From Pomphorhynchus laevis (lineage: Eukaryota > Acanthocephala > Palaeacanthocephala > Echinorhynchida > Pomphorhynchidae): a stretch of 64,000 nucleotides of DNA. Under the pieces are notes generated by a model, which saw only the letters and a list, made by a program, of their open reading frames with translations, was not told the DNA's origin and did no database searches. The stretch spans positions 59,838 to 123,837 of the forward strand of contig WNNJ02000616.1 in NCBI GenBank assembly GCA_012934845.2, in the 5' to 3' direction. Shown piece after piece: positions 1 to 9,778 of this stretch (position 1 is the stretch's first letter; every line of letters starts with the position of its first letter). The position numbers and the translations under genes were made by a program.

Positions 1-641
1 TGATGTCGAGAGCACCGCCGAGAATATGAGTTGGACTTGTTGAAAGTAATTTATAGTTAAAATCAGAAAAAAGATTAGTTAAAGTGATAAAGTCAGAGTC
101 AGCCGGACGATCAAGACGAATGTTAAAGTCACCGAGAACAAAAGAAGGAGTATAAGACAATGAACAGTGAGACATACGATCTGCAAGGTCGTTAAAGAAA
201 ATACGTGAGGGTGCAACTGAACCTGGACGGTATATAATCACAAGTTCCAGAGGGAAAGGAGTTGATAATCTGCATATGAGTAATTCGAACGAGGTGTAAC
301 GGATGTTAACGTTAATTTTACGTAAAGACATTGGGTGACGAGCAATGGCAACTATACCGCCATGGTTAAAAGCAGTAGATGTATGAGAGGCAATTGGACG
401 AGCTGATTCAACTAGAGAACAACCAGTGCGACATAGACGACGAATAGCAAGATCGTCGGAGTCACAATGCCAGGATTCGGTAATGCAGAGAATATCGATA
501 GATAATTGATCGAAGATATCAAGGAGCATATCAGCTTTATGAAGAATGGAGCTAGTGTTGAATAGACTAAGACGAAAAGTATGCTTAGGAGCGAGATCGA
601 CTAGCGAAGAAGACAAGGGGGAGAGATGGCACTCCATCGAA
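1..641 (-). mobile_element. L2-like LINE fragment (endonuclease part)
   Basis: On the minus strand this matches the endonuclease part of the long L2-like copy at 21,376-25,346 (equivalent to about 23,704-24,345) with scattered substitutions. It encodes part of an apurinic/apyrimidinic-type endonuclease, including the GDFN motif (LGDFNIRLD) near 104-142 and the N-terminal stretch that begins around FNTRSILYKADMLLDIF in the sister copy. The reverse-transcriptase side would lie left of the window edge. At about 641 it is joined abruptly to the 3' end of another L2 copy, so the 5' side is truncated. Confidence 0.85.
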
Positions 642-1115
642 TTACCACAACAAAACAAAAATGTAAATCATGTATCGAGAAGGTGTAAACGGAGGAGGTG
701 TTTGAATGTGATAATGTAGGGAGCACGACGGACGTCGAGATAGAGTTGATTCCAGACGAGTGATGGGGCAACGAGGAAGTATCGGAGACCATAGTTGTTG
801 GAGAAATTGGGAACGTGGAGTAAGAGGGTATTACGGGAACGCAACGATAGCGAGGTGAGGCGAATGTCGTCTAAGAAAGAAAGGTTGATGAACGATGAAA
901 GCCGACAGCAATGAGACAAAAATTTACGAGAAGAAGGCGGAGTTTGATGCGGATATAAATGGTGGGTTAGGAGAGTTGGGCAAGATATGTGGATGTGTGA
1001 TCGAAGCGACGGATACGAAAGAGCACTCGAACGGCGGTGTTGATTATTCGTTGTATGGGAGCGAAACGCGTATACCGTTGTTGAAGTTTGTATTTCTTGA
1101 TCTGATGAGGATATA
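642..1115 (-). mobile_element. L2-like LINE, 3' end fragment
   Basis: Minus-strand C-terminal region and 3' untranslated end of an L2-like LINE. It is strongly similar to the plus-strand fragment at 48,284-48,720. The translated tail contains the YFLVAPSLVWNQL-type motif that closes CR1/L2 proteins (an aromatic-VA-P-x-x-WNQLP pattern). The open frame seen on the opposite strand at 895-1149 is an antisense shadow. The left end abuts the L2 fragment at 1-641 and the right end fades into unrecognised DNA near 1,115. Confidence 0.8.
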
Positions 1116-1284
1116 TAGAATGCTGCCTGGTGTTTATGCCTCTTCATGAGGAAAACATAGTGATTTATTTACGAGTACACCATTGTGTGTCCCAGGGCAT
1201 GTGTAACAACAAATTATATTTTATATGTTTGTACACTTTAAAGTGTCCCTGTAAAACAGCATTTCTATTAAAAGGAATTTTGTG
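1116..1284. other. short unassigned interval
   Basis: AT-rich DNA between the L2 fragment and the first recognisable codons of the CR1-like LINE. No coding signal was seen. It may be the degraded 5' part of that LINE. Confidence 0.3.
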
Positions 1285-1680
1285 CCTGATGCATGGTTAA
1301 ACCAGAGGACATAAAACAGTTGTTTACTGCCAAACGTGAGATAGCCGAGCGTCGAAAGAATGGCTACGAAAATCTTATAATCTGAATTTTTCAGGTTATG
1401 CGACGCAGTCTCCACTCGATTTTTTATCAACAACCCTCGAGACATTTCGTTACAGAATATCGAACGTCTCTGTGTCGCACACATTCCCAACTCAACTGTA
1501 GACTCTGTAACTCGCTACTAACGGTCAATCATCCGGATTTATTCTCGTTGTTCGATTGTATGAATTCTCAAAAATCAAATGTCCACAAGTTTCCCTGTAC
1601 ATCTACCAAAGCTGGCCTTTACATTCTCTATTCAAATGTTTTGAGTTTGTTTAACAAGTTGGATGAAATCAAAGCAATAG

Positions 1681-2241
1681 TACATCATGAAAATCTCGAC
1701 ATGCTGTTTTTCACTGAAACTTGGTTAAATTGTAATATTCTGGATTCTGAAGTCGGTATTTACGGTTATACGATAGTTCGCTGTTATTGAAAAAAACCTA
1801 GTTTTATTTTAGAATTGAAAATTCATATCCAGCCAATGCAAATTAAATTTATTTTCAATATTTTAACAAAAAAAAATCCGTCATCATCTGAAATGACGGA
1901 TTCGTCATTCATCTGAATTCGTCATTAATATGAAAATACCAGAGGAATAAAAATTGTAAAAACATATTTATTTTAAAGTGGCAAATGCGTGACAGCGCAC
2001 GCTTACATCATGACCACAACAAAACAAAAATGTAAATCATGTGTCGAGAAGGTGTGAACGAAGGAGATGTTTGAATGTGATAAAGGAGGAAGCATATTAT
2101 AGTTGATCATATTGAATACTCTAGACAAATCATGAAATACATCATGAAAATCTCGACATGCTGTTTTTCACTGAAACTTGGTTAAATTGTAATATTCTGG
2201 ATTCTGAAGTCGTTATTCACGGTTATACGATAGTTCGCTGT
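1681..2241 (+). repeat. 104-bp direct repeat flanking an insertion in E1
   Basis: Bases 1,681-1,784 and 2,138-2,241 are the same 104-bp piece of the E1 endonuclease (start of the TETWLN motif) with only a few mismatches. The 353 bp between them hold an L2 3' end fragment plus AT-rich DNA that includes a small hairpin (TCCGTCAT...ATGACGGA near 1,876-1,900). The layout is that of an insertion flanked by a very long target-site duplication, though a local tandem duplication followed by insertion is equally possible. Confidence 0.85.
1945..2095 (-). mobile_element. L2-like LINE 3' end, very short copy
   Basis: About 150 bp on the minus strand matching the 3' end of the L2 fragments at 642-760 and 48,590-48,700 (shared run of GTAAATCATGTGTCGAGAAG and the GTGGCAAATGCG end region). 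It is a heavily 5'-truncated insertion inside the E1 endonuclease. Confidence 0.75.
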
Positions 2242-2766
2242 GATCGAAAAATCTCTAGAGGTGGCGGTGTAGCTGCTTATATACGCGACAATCTTGTTTA
2301 TAACGTAAAAGAGTCGTGTTCTGACGATTATGGAAATGGGCTTTTGTGGATTAAAGTGACCGAGAAACGAGGTAAGGTCTATCGCATTTGTATTGTTTAT
2401 CGTAGTCCTCGATCAAAAATACCACTCATCATCAAGTTGTTGAAACATCACTGTTCCGGCGATGTGGATACCTTAATCTGCGGATATCTTAACACTCCAA
2501 ATATCGATTGGGTCTCTTATACCGCGATCCAGAGGTGTGATGAAGAATCATCAGCCTTACTTGATGTATTCAATGAGCTCACACTCTGTCAGTTTGTCAA
2601 TTGTAATAATCGTATCTGTAATAAAAGTCATTCCCTGCTAGATTTATGCCTATGTACCAATGATTATGTCGTTGAGTCATTAAGTTGCGGTCCGCCATTA
2701 GGCTCCAGCGATCACTGCACTTTACGTATCATCCTACCTGGTCATATTTCGCGTCTGGTCAATTAA
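2158..2766 (+). pseudogene. E1 endonuclease domain
   Basis: Open frame of 202 residues covering most of an apurinic-type LINE endonuclease, which nicks target DNA to start reverse transcription. Visible family motifs are TETWLN (residues 5-10), RGGGVAAYIR (34-43), YRSP (81-84) and GSSDH near 181-185 (the catalytic SDH triad end). The usual GDxN motif reads GYLN (residues 109-112), so a catalytic aspartate appears to be replaced. The frame starts inside the domain because the upstream copy was interrupted at 1,784. Confidence 0.85.
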
Positions 2767-3342
2767 AAAAACGATTGATGTTATGAATGCGGATTACGAT
2801 ACAATTAATTAAATGCTGAGCCTAGGAAGATGGCCTTGTGCTAGAACAGTCGGTGTTCATGTGGCCTGGTTGTTCCTCCACACAACATTAATTAATCTAC
2901 TTCACGCCTTTCCCCTTGAATAACACGTAAACCACCATCCTCCAAACCCAAATGGTTTGACAGTGAGTTGAAGCGAGCTATCAGAGAACGTGATCATGCA
3001 TTCCTACTATTTAAGCGTGGACTCGGATCCTTCAGATTTTATACTACCATTCGCAATAGGGTGACTTATCTTAAACGTCAGAAAAAACATCAATTCATTG
3101 CTTTATATGTTCCTTGTCTCATGTCGATTAAAAGAGACTTTTTCAACTACTTGGCAACCGTAAGAGGGTATCTTCGTCAATCAACTGTCTGGTTGATGGT
3201 GAGCGAAAATCGGTTTCTCCTCTTTCCATTGCCAATATCCTTGCCAAGAACTTTTGTCTCACTCGCAATCGATTTTCCCTATGTGACTATAACATTACGA
3301 TAGACAATTCTTCTCTCCAGTACCAGGATTCTAACCTCTACT

Positions 3343-4839
3343 TTGACCCGTTCGATGTTCTTAATATCTTATCGAAGCTACCGGCTAAAAATAGTTCAGG
3401 TCCTGATGGTATTCCTAGTATATTATTACGCAAAGTTACATCGAATATATATCTTCCTCTTTTTGATATTTACTATTGGTTCTTTGAGAACTGGCATAAT
3501 CCCAGATATGTGGAAGAGAGCATTAGTCATTCCAATTTTCAAAAAGGGGGATAAGGTAAATCCTCAAAATTATCGGCCAATAAGTTTGACGTGTATTGCT
3601 TGCAAGGTGATTGAGAAACTGATCCTGAGGTATGTATATTCTCATTTGGACAAATTCAATATTTTATCTAATAAACAGCATGGATTTAGAAAACATCATT
3701 CCACTTCAACTAATCTAACATTAGCACGCGAACGCTGGGCCGGTTTTGTCGAACAGAGGGTGCCGTTTGATGTCGTCTTTATTGATTTGTTCAAAGCTTT
3801 TGATCGGGTCGTTCATCCAATTTTACTGTGGAAACTTGAAAATTACGGATTCTCAAAGCACGTTTGTCACAGGATACGTGAATTCTTGAGTAGACGTTCC
3901 TTTGCTGTGCGAGTTGGTGAGTCTCTTTCTGAATGGTTTTATCTCACTTAAGGTGTTCTACAAGGCTGTATCCTTAGTCCCACTTTGTTTAATATCTACA
4001 TCAACGAAATCGCTGAAAATGTTACATGTCAGTGCCTATTATACGCCGATGATATGAAACTGTGGTGGTGTTTATTTCGTGATTGTTCTAGCTCTCCCCT
4101 ACTACAATCAGATTTGGATAAAGTTAGTAGTTGGTGTTCATCACACGGCTTAGTAGTCAATGTTAGTAAATGTCGACATATGAGAATTGGTCAATCCCGA
4201 TTATCTTCCCTTTATCAATTCAGCTCAACAGTTATCGAATCAGTAAATCACATTACTGATCTAGGTGTTGTTATCTCCTCCAATTTAAAATCTCGTCTTC
4301 ATTCTTCTGCGTTTATTGCAAAATGCCGTAGAATTTTAGGATTTCTTCACCGAAACGCTAGACGACTTGAGCCAAAGGCCTTACGCATTGCATATTCGAG
4401 TCTCTTGAAATCACATATGCTCTATGCATCTCACGCGACACACACTCAACTGAAATCATAATTGAGTAAATTCGACAACATTTTGAGAAGATCCACGCAC
4501 TTGGTTCCGGCAACTATCTTCATTCCTTATCCAGTTAGACTAGAGACGTTTGGTATAAGATCTATTGAATGCGATCTGTTGATTGCAGATCTTACACTAG
4601 TGTGTATGTCGCTGCGCGTGCCTAACTATCCGTGTAAGCAGCTGTTCTGTCTTCGTGAATCCTCAATGTCACGTGGATACGAGCTATGTTTGAAGCATCG
4701 CTCAAAACATCAAACAAATTGCACGACAGTGATGGATCGCATCTGTAAACGATGCAATGGATTATCATCTGGTGTAATCAACAGCTCTTCTGCTGTGCAA
4801 TTCAAAGAACGCCTAAAGCTTGACCTCGTGAACTCTTGA
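3343..4839 (+). pseudogene. E1 reverse transcriptase and C-terminal domain
   Basis: Three consecutive plus-strand frames (3,343-3,951; 3,985-4,461; 4,462-4,839). The first holds the fingers/palm motifs NPQNYRPISLT, QHGFRKHHSTSTNL and FIDLFKAFDRV. The second holds YADD (about 4,042-4,053), the catalytic metal-binding motif. The third is the C-terminal region. A TAA ends the first frame just before the GVLQGC motif; the sister copy E2 has CAA (Gln) there. A second TAA separates the last two frames. The protein would copy the element RNA at the nicked target, but this copy cannot make it intact. Confidence 0.88.
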
Positions 4840-5091
4840 TGTTTTTTTACGTTTTTTTTGTTTTTTTTATTCGATGTGATGCTTCCTTACGAGCTTCAGC
4901 TCCCTTGGAAGTCGACATATAATAATTTTTTTATTACAGGTCATAGATATAAGTTTGAACTTTCACTAGTTTAAACTTCATTTTTGCTTCACGATTCATT
5001 CGTCGTGATTAAATGTATCTGCTCTTTGAAGATAACCGTGTCGCGCGAATACAATTGACGCGGCACTCGCCAATGCGACACTGATTCTTGA

Positions 5092-6381
5092 TCAAATTCT
5101 TGTAATAGCTCTAGCGTACGAAGTCTTTTGTTTAATAGCATTTTGATTTGCCAGCCATTTAATCATTTTGTGAGCTTCCGGACCTTTCATCCGCATGTCG
5201 AAAACGTAAGTGGTATAAAAGAGTGAATGATCGATGTCAGTAATATGCTCCCCATATTTTGCCAATTTCCGATTAGCGTGGTATAAGTGACTTTCATTTG
5301 GGGACTTTCCAATATAGGATGGTGCTAATGTGTTAAAAATATAGATGTCTAGAAAAGACCGCCCCATTCTACAACCGTATAATCCCCAACACGCTACATC
5401 AGACCTGGCATTAGTGACTCTTGAAGTTGTTTCAACTTCGAACTGATAACCATCCGGTATTGGACTTAAGCGTGGCTCTAATACGACATCCTTACATATG
5501 CTATCCAATTAATTAGCTATTAGGTTACGGATTAAGTCGTGGCGTATTATTATTAAGTCGTGGCGTATTATTATCTAGGATAGCTCCACATGCACATCGT
5601 GCCTTACAATTTCGTAAAGTTACGTTATATCGAATGTACATTGCATCTCTTAACTGTTGGGTATTTAACCGTGATTTAGGATTATTAGTGAGTTTCACAG
5701 TGAGCCAAGATGACGCACCTTTCTCTGCAACATATCTTATTATACTTCTGGACTTGTCGTCTATGCTTTCTAACGTTTGTGAAATTTTTTTGCTAATCTC
5801 TAATTTGTTCTCATGTGATAACTGTTCAGCTATGTGTTTTTGAAGTACTGTGATGCTATTCCTCATATCACTGCTCTCAAAGAGGTCACACATTCTCAGT
5901 GATCGATTATAGATACTGTCAGCATTCTCCCAATCGCGCCGAATGCCTAATCCACCTGATGTCGTTCGTAGTGAGCATGCTATCCGCATAGTCCCAATTA
6001 TTTCTCCTTGTCCGGTCAGTTTAGGTAGAAAAACGTTGTATATGGAGTGCTCCAAGTTCTTCAACCAGTCCCTCTCTACCTTGCATGTCCTCATTAAATA
6101 CGTCCATTTGTGTTACACGGCGTATATGAAGCACTGTACGCCACCTGCCCATCGATTTCAGCAATGCAAGACAAATGTTCTATCATCCTAATCCATTTAT
6201 CTACTTTCATCTTTACGAATGACTCTGTGAATGGATATGATCCGATTGGAGAGCCCAGATGATCAATGCCCTCATCAGTTGTGTGGATTCCTGTGTCACA
6301 AAAAATATTTTCAACTTGCTGTAGATGACCAGAATGTACCAACAATCTACTTTTAGATAATTTACTTTTCAATAATCTACT
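5092..6381 (-). mobile_element. LINE with restriction-like endonuclease, C-terminal fragment
   Basis: Three minus-strand frames (6,372-6,094; 6,094-5,525; 5,508-5,092) form the C-terminal third of a LINE protein of the type that carries a PD-(D/E)XK restriction-like nuclease instead of the apurinic type. Recognisable are GGLGIRRDWENADSIYNRS, ASSWLTVKL, a Cys-rich finger remnant CKARCACGA, and the nuclease core ARSDVACWG...RSFLDIYIFNTLAPS in which D37 and D54 of the last frame fit the family pattern (R-x-D...FFDVRVFNP). The 5' part, including the catalytic reverse-transcriptase core, is missing at 6,381, where the CR1-like fragment begins. The family placement comes from memory of the conserved ASSWL and FDVRVFNP signatures; the clade (R2/CRE/Utopia-like) is not settled. 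Confidence 0.8.
5532..5573 (-). repeat. 21-bp tandem duplication
   Basis: Two perfect copies of the same 21-bp unit (5,532-5,552 and 5,553-5,573), which duplicate the residues NNTPRLN at the end of the middle frame of the restriction-like-endonuclease LINE. It looks like a local slippage event. Confidence 0.9.
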
Positions 6382-7541
6382 TATGGAGTTCCTTACGATA
6401 ATTATGTTAACGACTTAAAAGGCAACTCCGCCACCACGGCACTTATCTTGTCGGTCAGTTCCAAATAATGAACAACCTGGGATGGCAATACAAGCATCAC
6501 TAATCCGACTGTTAAGCCAAGTTTCAGTAATTGCAAAAGTCGGCATATTGCTGTGAGACAAATAACAACTAAACTCATCAAACTTCGAGACTAAGCTGCG
6601 AACGTTAGAACATGCAATTTTCAGGGGATGTCTACTACTATTCTTTTAAATCTTATGCAGGACATCATGGAATGAAATTAAATATCCTAAGACGCTACAG
6701 CGTGAGTTTTTGGGATTAACTTATCCCATTGTACAAATGGATGTTGAGGACCACATAAAAATTTCGGATACATATGTCATTTTCACCTTGTTGACGCCTG
6801 TCGTTTAGTTCTTTTTTAGCGAGAGATAGTTGTTCGCGATCCTCAACTGACAGATCCTTATATATTCGCACAGAATTACCATTAGTCTATAAGCTCTACT
6901 AAGGATGATATTAGCTTGATCATTGGAAGTACAGATCAATCGAAGCAGTATATTTCTACCATTCTCATACCTTTTACCAATTCTATGAAGGGCCTGATTT
7001 GGACTCGTTGATATTAGCGAAAATTACACATCTTAATCTTCTTAGGTTAGCCCTCGTCCCCCTTGTGTTATTCGAACGTGCAGGTCAGGTTGCTGCGACA
7101 GATAACTTGCCGCAGGAGCGACTCTACTCAATGGGGAGACAGAAGTCGTAGACTTGTTTAGGTAAATTGCTGCATCAGCGCGTGTAGATCGTGTTGTTGT
7201 ACTTGGATAGATCGTGCTGTAGCACAAGGTCCAATTGCAATAGTGATAGATTCCAATACAAGCTTAAGGTTGCCATTTTGTCTAACAAAGTGGTTGGGAC
7301 TATGTGGCGAGAAAATTCTTGCGTGAGTATGGGATGTCTTATTCAAGTTCGACCGAACGGATACCGGGTAACTAGAAATGTTGCACTCGCATGAAGTACA
7401 CGGATTCGTTGAAATATGAGCATTATCTCTTCTTGCTACAGGTAATACAAGTCTTTCATGGTCACGTTTATCAGATCTAGAATCGGTGTCCGGGGAAATT
7501 GTCATGTTTGCAACATCATTACCAGGTACAACATACTCCGA

Positions 7542-7766
7542 TTATCCTGGATATACCACTGGGTGAGATGCTTTAAGGTGGGTCAATGCACAACAGAAGC
7601 CGCAGATGAATTTGCAACTCCGATACTTGGAAATGCTGGACGATTTAACCTTCAGTACTGTCCAAACATCACAATCATCAGTGTAGCATCCAACTTCCAC
7701 TTGGGTGTAGGAAGAATCAGAATCATACTCCATCTTCTTTGAGCTAGACTTTTTAGGACGTCCCAT
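7542..7766 (-). pseudogene. ORF1 N-terminal piece of LINE copy C
   Basis: A 74-residue frame identical to the one at 40,293-40,517. It starts MGRPKKSSSKKMEYDSDSS, a basic then acidic start, followed by a Cys-rich segment (CYTDDCDVW, then CKFICGFCCALTHLKASH) that resembles a small zinc-binding module of the kind found in CR1-type ORF1 proteins. It stops after HPVVYPG. ORF1 proteins of this group bind element RNA. The zinc-finger reading is inference from Cys/His spacing. Confidence 0.6.
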
Positions 7767-7868
7767 TGACTATTTAATACTGAATTTCAATACATAGCTT
7801 GTAAGTAGTTGTAACAAAAGAATTCTTTATCCCACAATAATCTAGAATGTATGATATCTCTTTAAAAT

Positions 7869-7975
7869 GTTGTATAGATCGTTGTATAGATCGTTTTAAG
7901 AAGATCGTTGTATAGATCGTTGTAAGAAGATCGTTGTATAGATCGTCGTTTAGATCGTTGTATTCAATATCGTTG
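7869..7975 (-). repeat. 12-bp tandem repeat at the LINE 5' end
   Basis: Imperfect tandem copies of TGTATAGATCGT lie directly upstream of ORF1. The same array sits at 40,095-40,193 and 56,966-57,107 at the 5' ends of the sister copies, with different copy numbers and spacers such as TTTTAAGAAG. Confidence 0.9.
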
Positions 7976-8508
7976 TATTTGTGTTTAAAACGTCATTTGT
8001 ATTTACTTTAGATTGTGTATATTAATCTCTCAAATGTATGTATTTTAGATCTCAAACTTATTTAAGGTCATAACTTATGAAAAACTTATGAAACTTTCCA
8101 AACTTATGAAACGGAACTACAAATTTCTTTTAGCACAGCTGAACTGACATATTCATACATAGATTTTTTTAACAGCAAATATACAGAATTTAGTGAATTA
8201 TGTTTTAAACCAATACAAACTACGATGAAAGTTACAAATGTTCCAACCTTGGATATATCAGCACTTGAAAATGAATATAAACTCACGAATCTACGATTTA
8301 TAAGAGGTAAAAAGGTCTACCTATACCGGTGGCCTTTTGTCAAGCTCCAATTGATATAGCATTAGGACTATCAAACTCGTATTGTAACCCCCTTATGGGA
8401 CTTAATTTAAAATTTACTGTTATAGAATAAGACTCATTAACATACCCCACTGCAACAATTGTCATCATTGGGGGCACTGGGCAAGCGGCTGCATTCTACC
8501 ACACAAAT
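7976..8508 (+). mobile_element. I/Jockey-like LINE ORF1 fragment, head-to-head with copy C
   Basis: Plus-strand fragment matching 39,565-40,090 (minus) at about 99%. It encodes the N-terminal part of a gag-like ORF1 (LENEYKLTNLRFIRGKKVYL) and the first zinc knuckle CNNCHHWGHWASGC (C-x2-C-x4-H-x4-C). Frames shift between these parts, so it is broken. It ends at 8,508 where PLE sequence starts. Because the same head-to-head junction with a CR1-like LINE occurs at 40.0 kb, the two sites are duplicates of one another. Confidence 0.82.
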
Positions 8509-9105
8509 AAGATGACAAAATAAGATGATTGTTTCCGTAATGAACTACTTGAAGAAAATCTATTAGATAAAAACGGTTTTCCATCATGGGCAATTAAAAA
8601 GGCTTTCTACAAAAGTACCAAAACTGATAAAGATGTTGTTTTTGACCGAGAACGAGTAAAGAAATACATTGGATTAACATTTATAAATAATTTTTGCAAT
8701 ATTAATATAAAAAGATTTTTTTCAAACAATAAAACATTAAATAATTCAAATAGTAAAATACCGAAGTTACAGAACATTTTGAAAAAGAAACCCCAACATG
8801 ATAATGATGGAGTTGTCTATAAAATTTCTTGTTTAGAATGCGTTAAAATATATGTGGGTCAAACAGGACAGCCATTATAGACTAGATTCAAACAACACAA
8901 ATGCAGACTCCAAAATGGCCTAAGTAGCACTATTGTAGACCATAGTTTAAATTTAGATCACAATATTGACTATAATAATACTGTTGTTTTAGCAAAAGAA
9001 ACCAATTGTTTAAATAGAAAAATTCTTGAGGCTTATTACATTCATAAAAACTCCAATTTTATTATGCCTAATAATAAACCTGACGTAACTTTAAATATTT
9101 TGTAA
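8509..9105 (+). mobile_element. Penelope-like element, 3' part with GIY-YIG endonuclease
   Basis: The plus-strand reading gives the linker and endonuclease end of a PLE protein: FPSWAIKKAFYKSTK, then KKYIGLTFINNF, then the nuclease start GVVYKISCLECVKIYVGQTG, where the Tyr-Lys-Ile and Tyr-Val-Gly positions fit GIY-YIG, followed by RFKQHKCRLQNG and an ending NNKPDVTLNIL. The reverse transcriptase is absent; the element is truncated at its 5' side and is broken. The family cuts target DNA with this domain during insertion. Confidence 0.85.
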
Positions 9106-9778
9106 ATATGTTGTAAACGATTCATTTGTTTAAATAATTTTTTCTATTCTATTTTTATACTCTATTTAATTTTTCTAGTACTTTTAATTATTATTTTTTA
9201 TGTTTTCAAATTTTTTCAAATTATTCATTTTGAATGAAAATATTTTGTTTATAAGGTATTTTGAATAACTCCCTTTTTATTGCGTTTTGTGTACCTTCAA
9301 AAGTTGCCGAAGTCGGGTCAAAAATTCAAACAATACTGGAAGCAGCTGTTTATCGCTAATAACAACAGCACCTCCTCAAAGAAAATGGTGGCGATCGTTT
9401 TATTTCGTTTTATAAAGACATGTACGTTTTGAAAAACATTGTAATTTTCACAATTAATTATAATATTTGTGAAATAAGGATCTGGCTATTATATTTCTGT
9501 TATTTATTTTCGGTTTATAATGTTTTCTTAAATTGCATATAAAAATATATTTCGTATGTCAATATAATTTGAATTCCGTGAATTGCAAAAATTGTCATAC
9601 AAAATATAACATGTAGAGGTCATTTATATTAACTTAAGTCAAACACATTCAATGTTCATCAAATGTTAAAATTATAAAAATACAGAAGAAAAATGAAAAC
9701 TGAAGAGAGTATAGCGATAACTTGATGTATATTTATTCGTAAACACACTTGCGTTACCACCAAACATCAAACATATGT
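9106..9778. other. AT-rich interval, no gene seen
   Basis: Low-complexity, AT-rich DNA without a convincing reading frame or repeat; probably the 3' flank of the L40-like gene and PLE tail sequence. Confidence 0.4.

Larger units (their letters stand above)
1285..4936 (+). mobile_element. CR1-like LINE (copy E1), broken, nearly full length of ORF2
   Basis: The element opens with the end of ORF1: about 1,290-1,440 reads KREIAERRKNGYENLI then FQVMRR, matching FQVVRR at the ORF1 end of the LINE at 40-44 kb. An endonuclease follows (1,600-2,766), then a reverse transcriptase (about 3,300-4,461) and a C-terminal domain (4,462-4,839). It ends with a poly-T stretch, a two-tier hairpin at 4,882-4,911 (GAGC-ttca-GCTC inside CTTCC/GGAAG) and an ATAATAA tail. 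Relatives are E2 (20,951-21,375 plus 25,347-26,448) and E3 (57,511-58,936). E1 carries an insertion with a 104-bp duplication at 1,681-2,241 and several frameshifts and stops, so it is dead. Confidence 0.9.
6383..7975 (-). mobile_element. CR1-like LINE (copy C), 5' half only
   Basis: Inverted relative of the 5' half of the LINE at 40,095-41,784. From 7,975 downwards on the minus strand it has the 12-bp tandem repeats, ORF1 start (7,766-7,542, protein beginning MGRPKKSSSKKMEYDSD), the second ORF1 piece (7,505-7,158), the ORF1 end and the first part of the endonuclease, cut at 6,383 where the restriction-like-endonuclease LINE starts. It lacks about 94 bp present in the 40-kb copy. Similarity is about 98% from 7,190 upwards but only about 89% from 6,383 to 7,150 by eye, an abrupt change along one copy. 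Confidence 0.88.

Noticed and set aside
895-1149. Plus-strand 84-residue frame
   Set aside because: Antisense shadow of the L2-like 3' fragment on the minus strand.
7191-7394. Plus-strand frame conserved at 7.2, 40.7 (reverse) and 56.3 kb
   Set aside because: It is the antisense of LINE ORF1; conservation reflects the duplicated LINE, not a separate gene.
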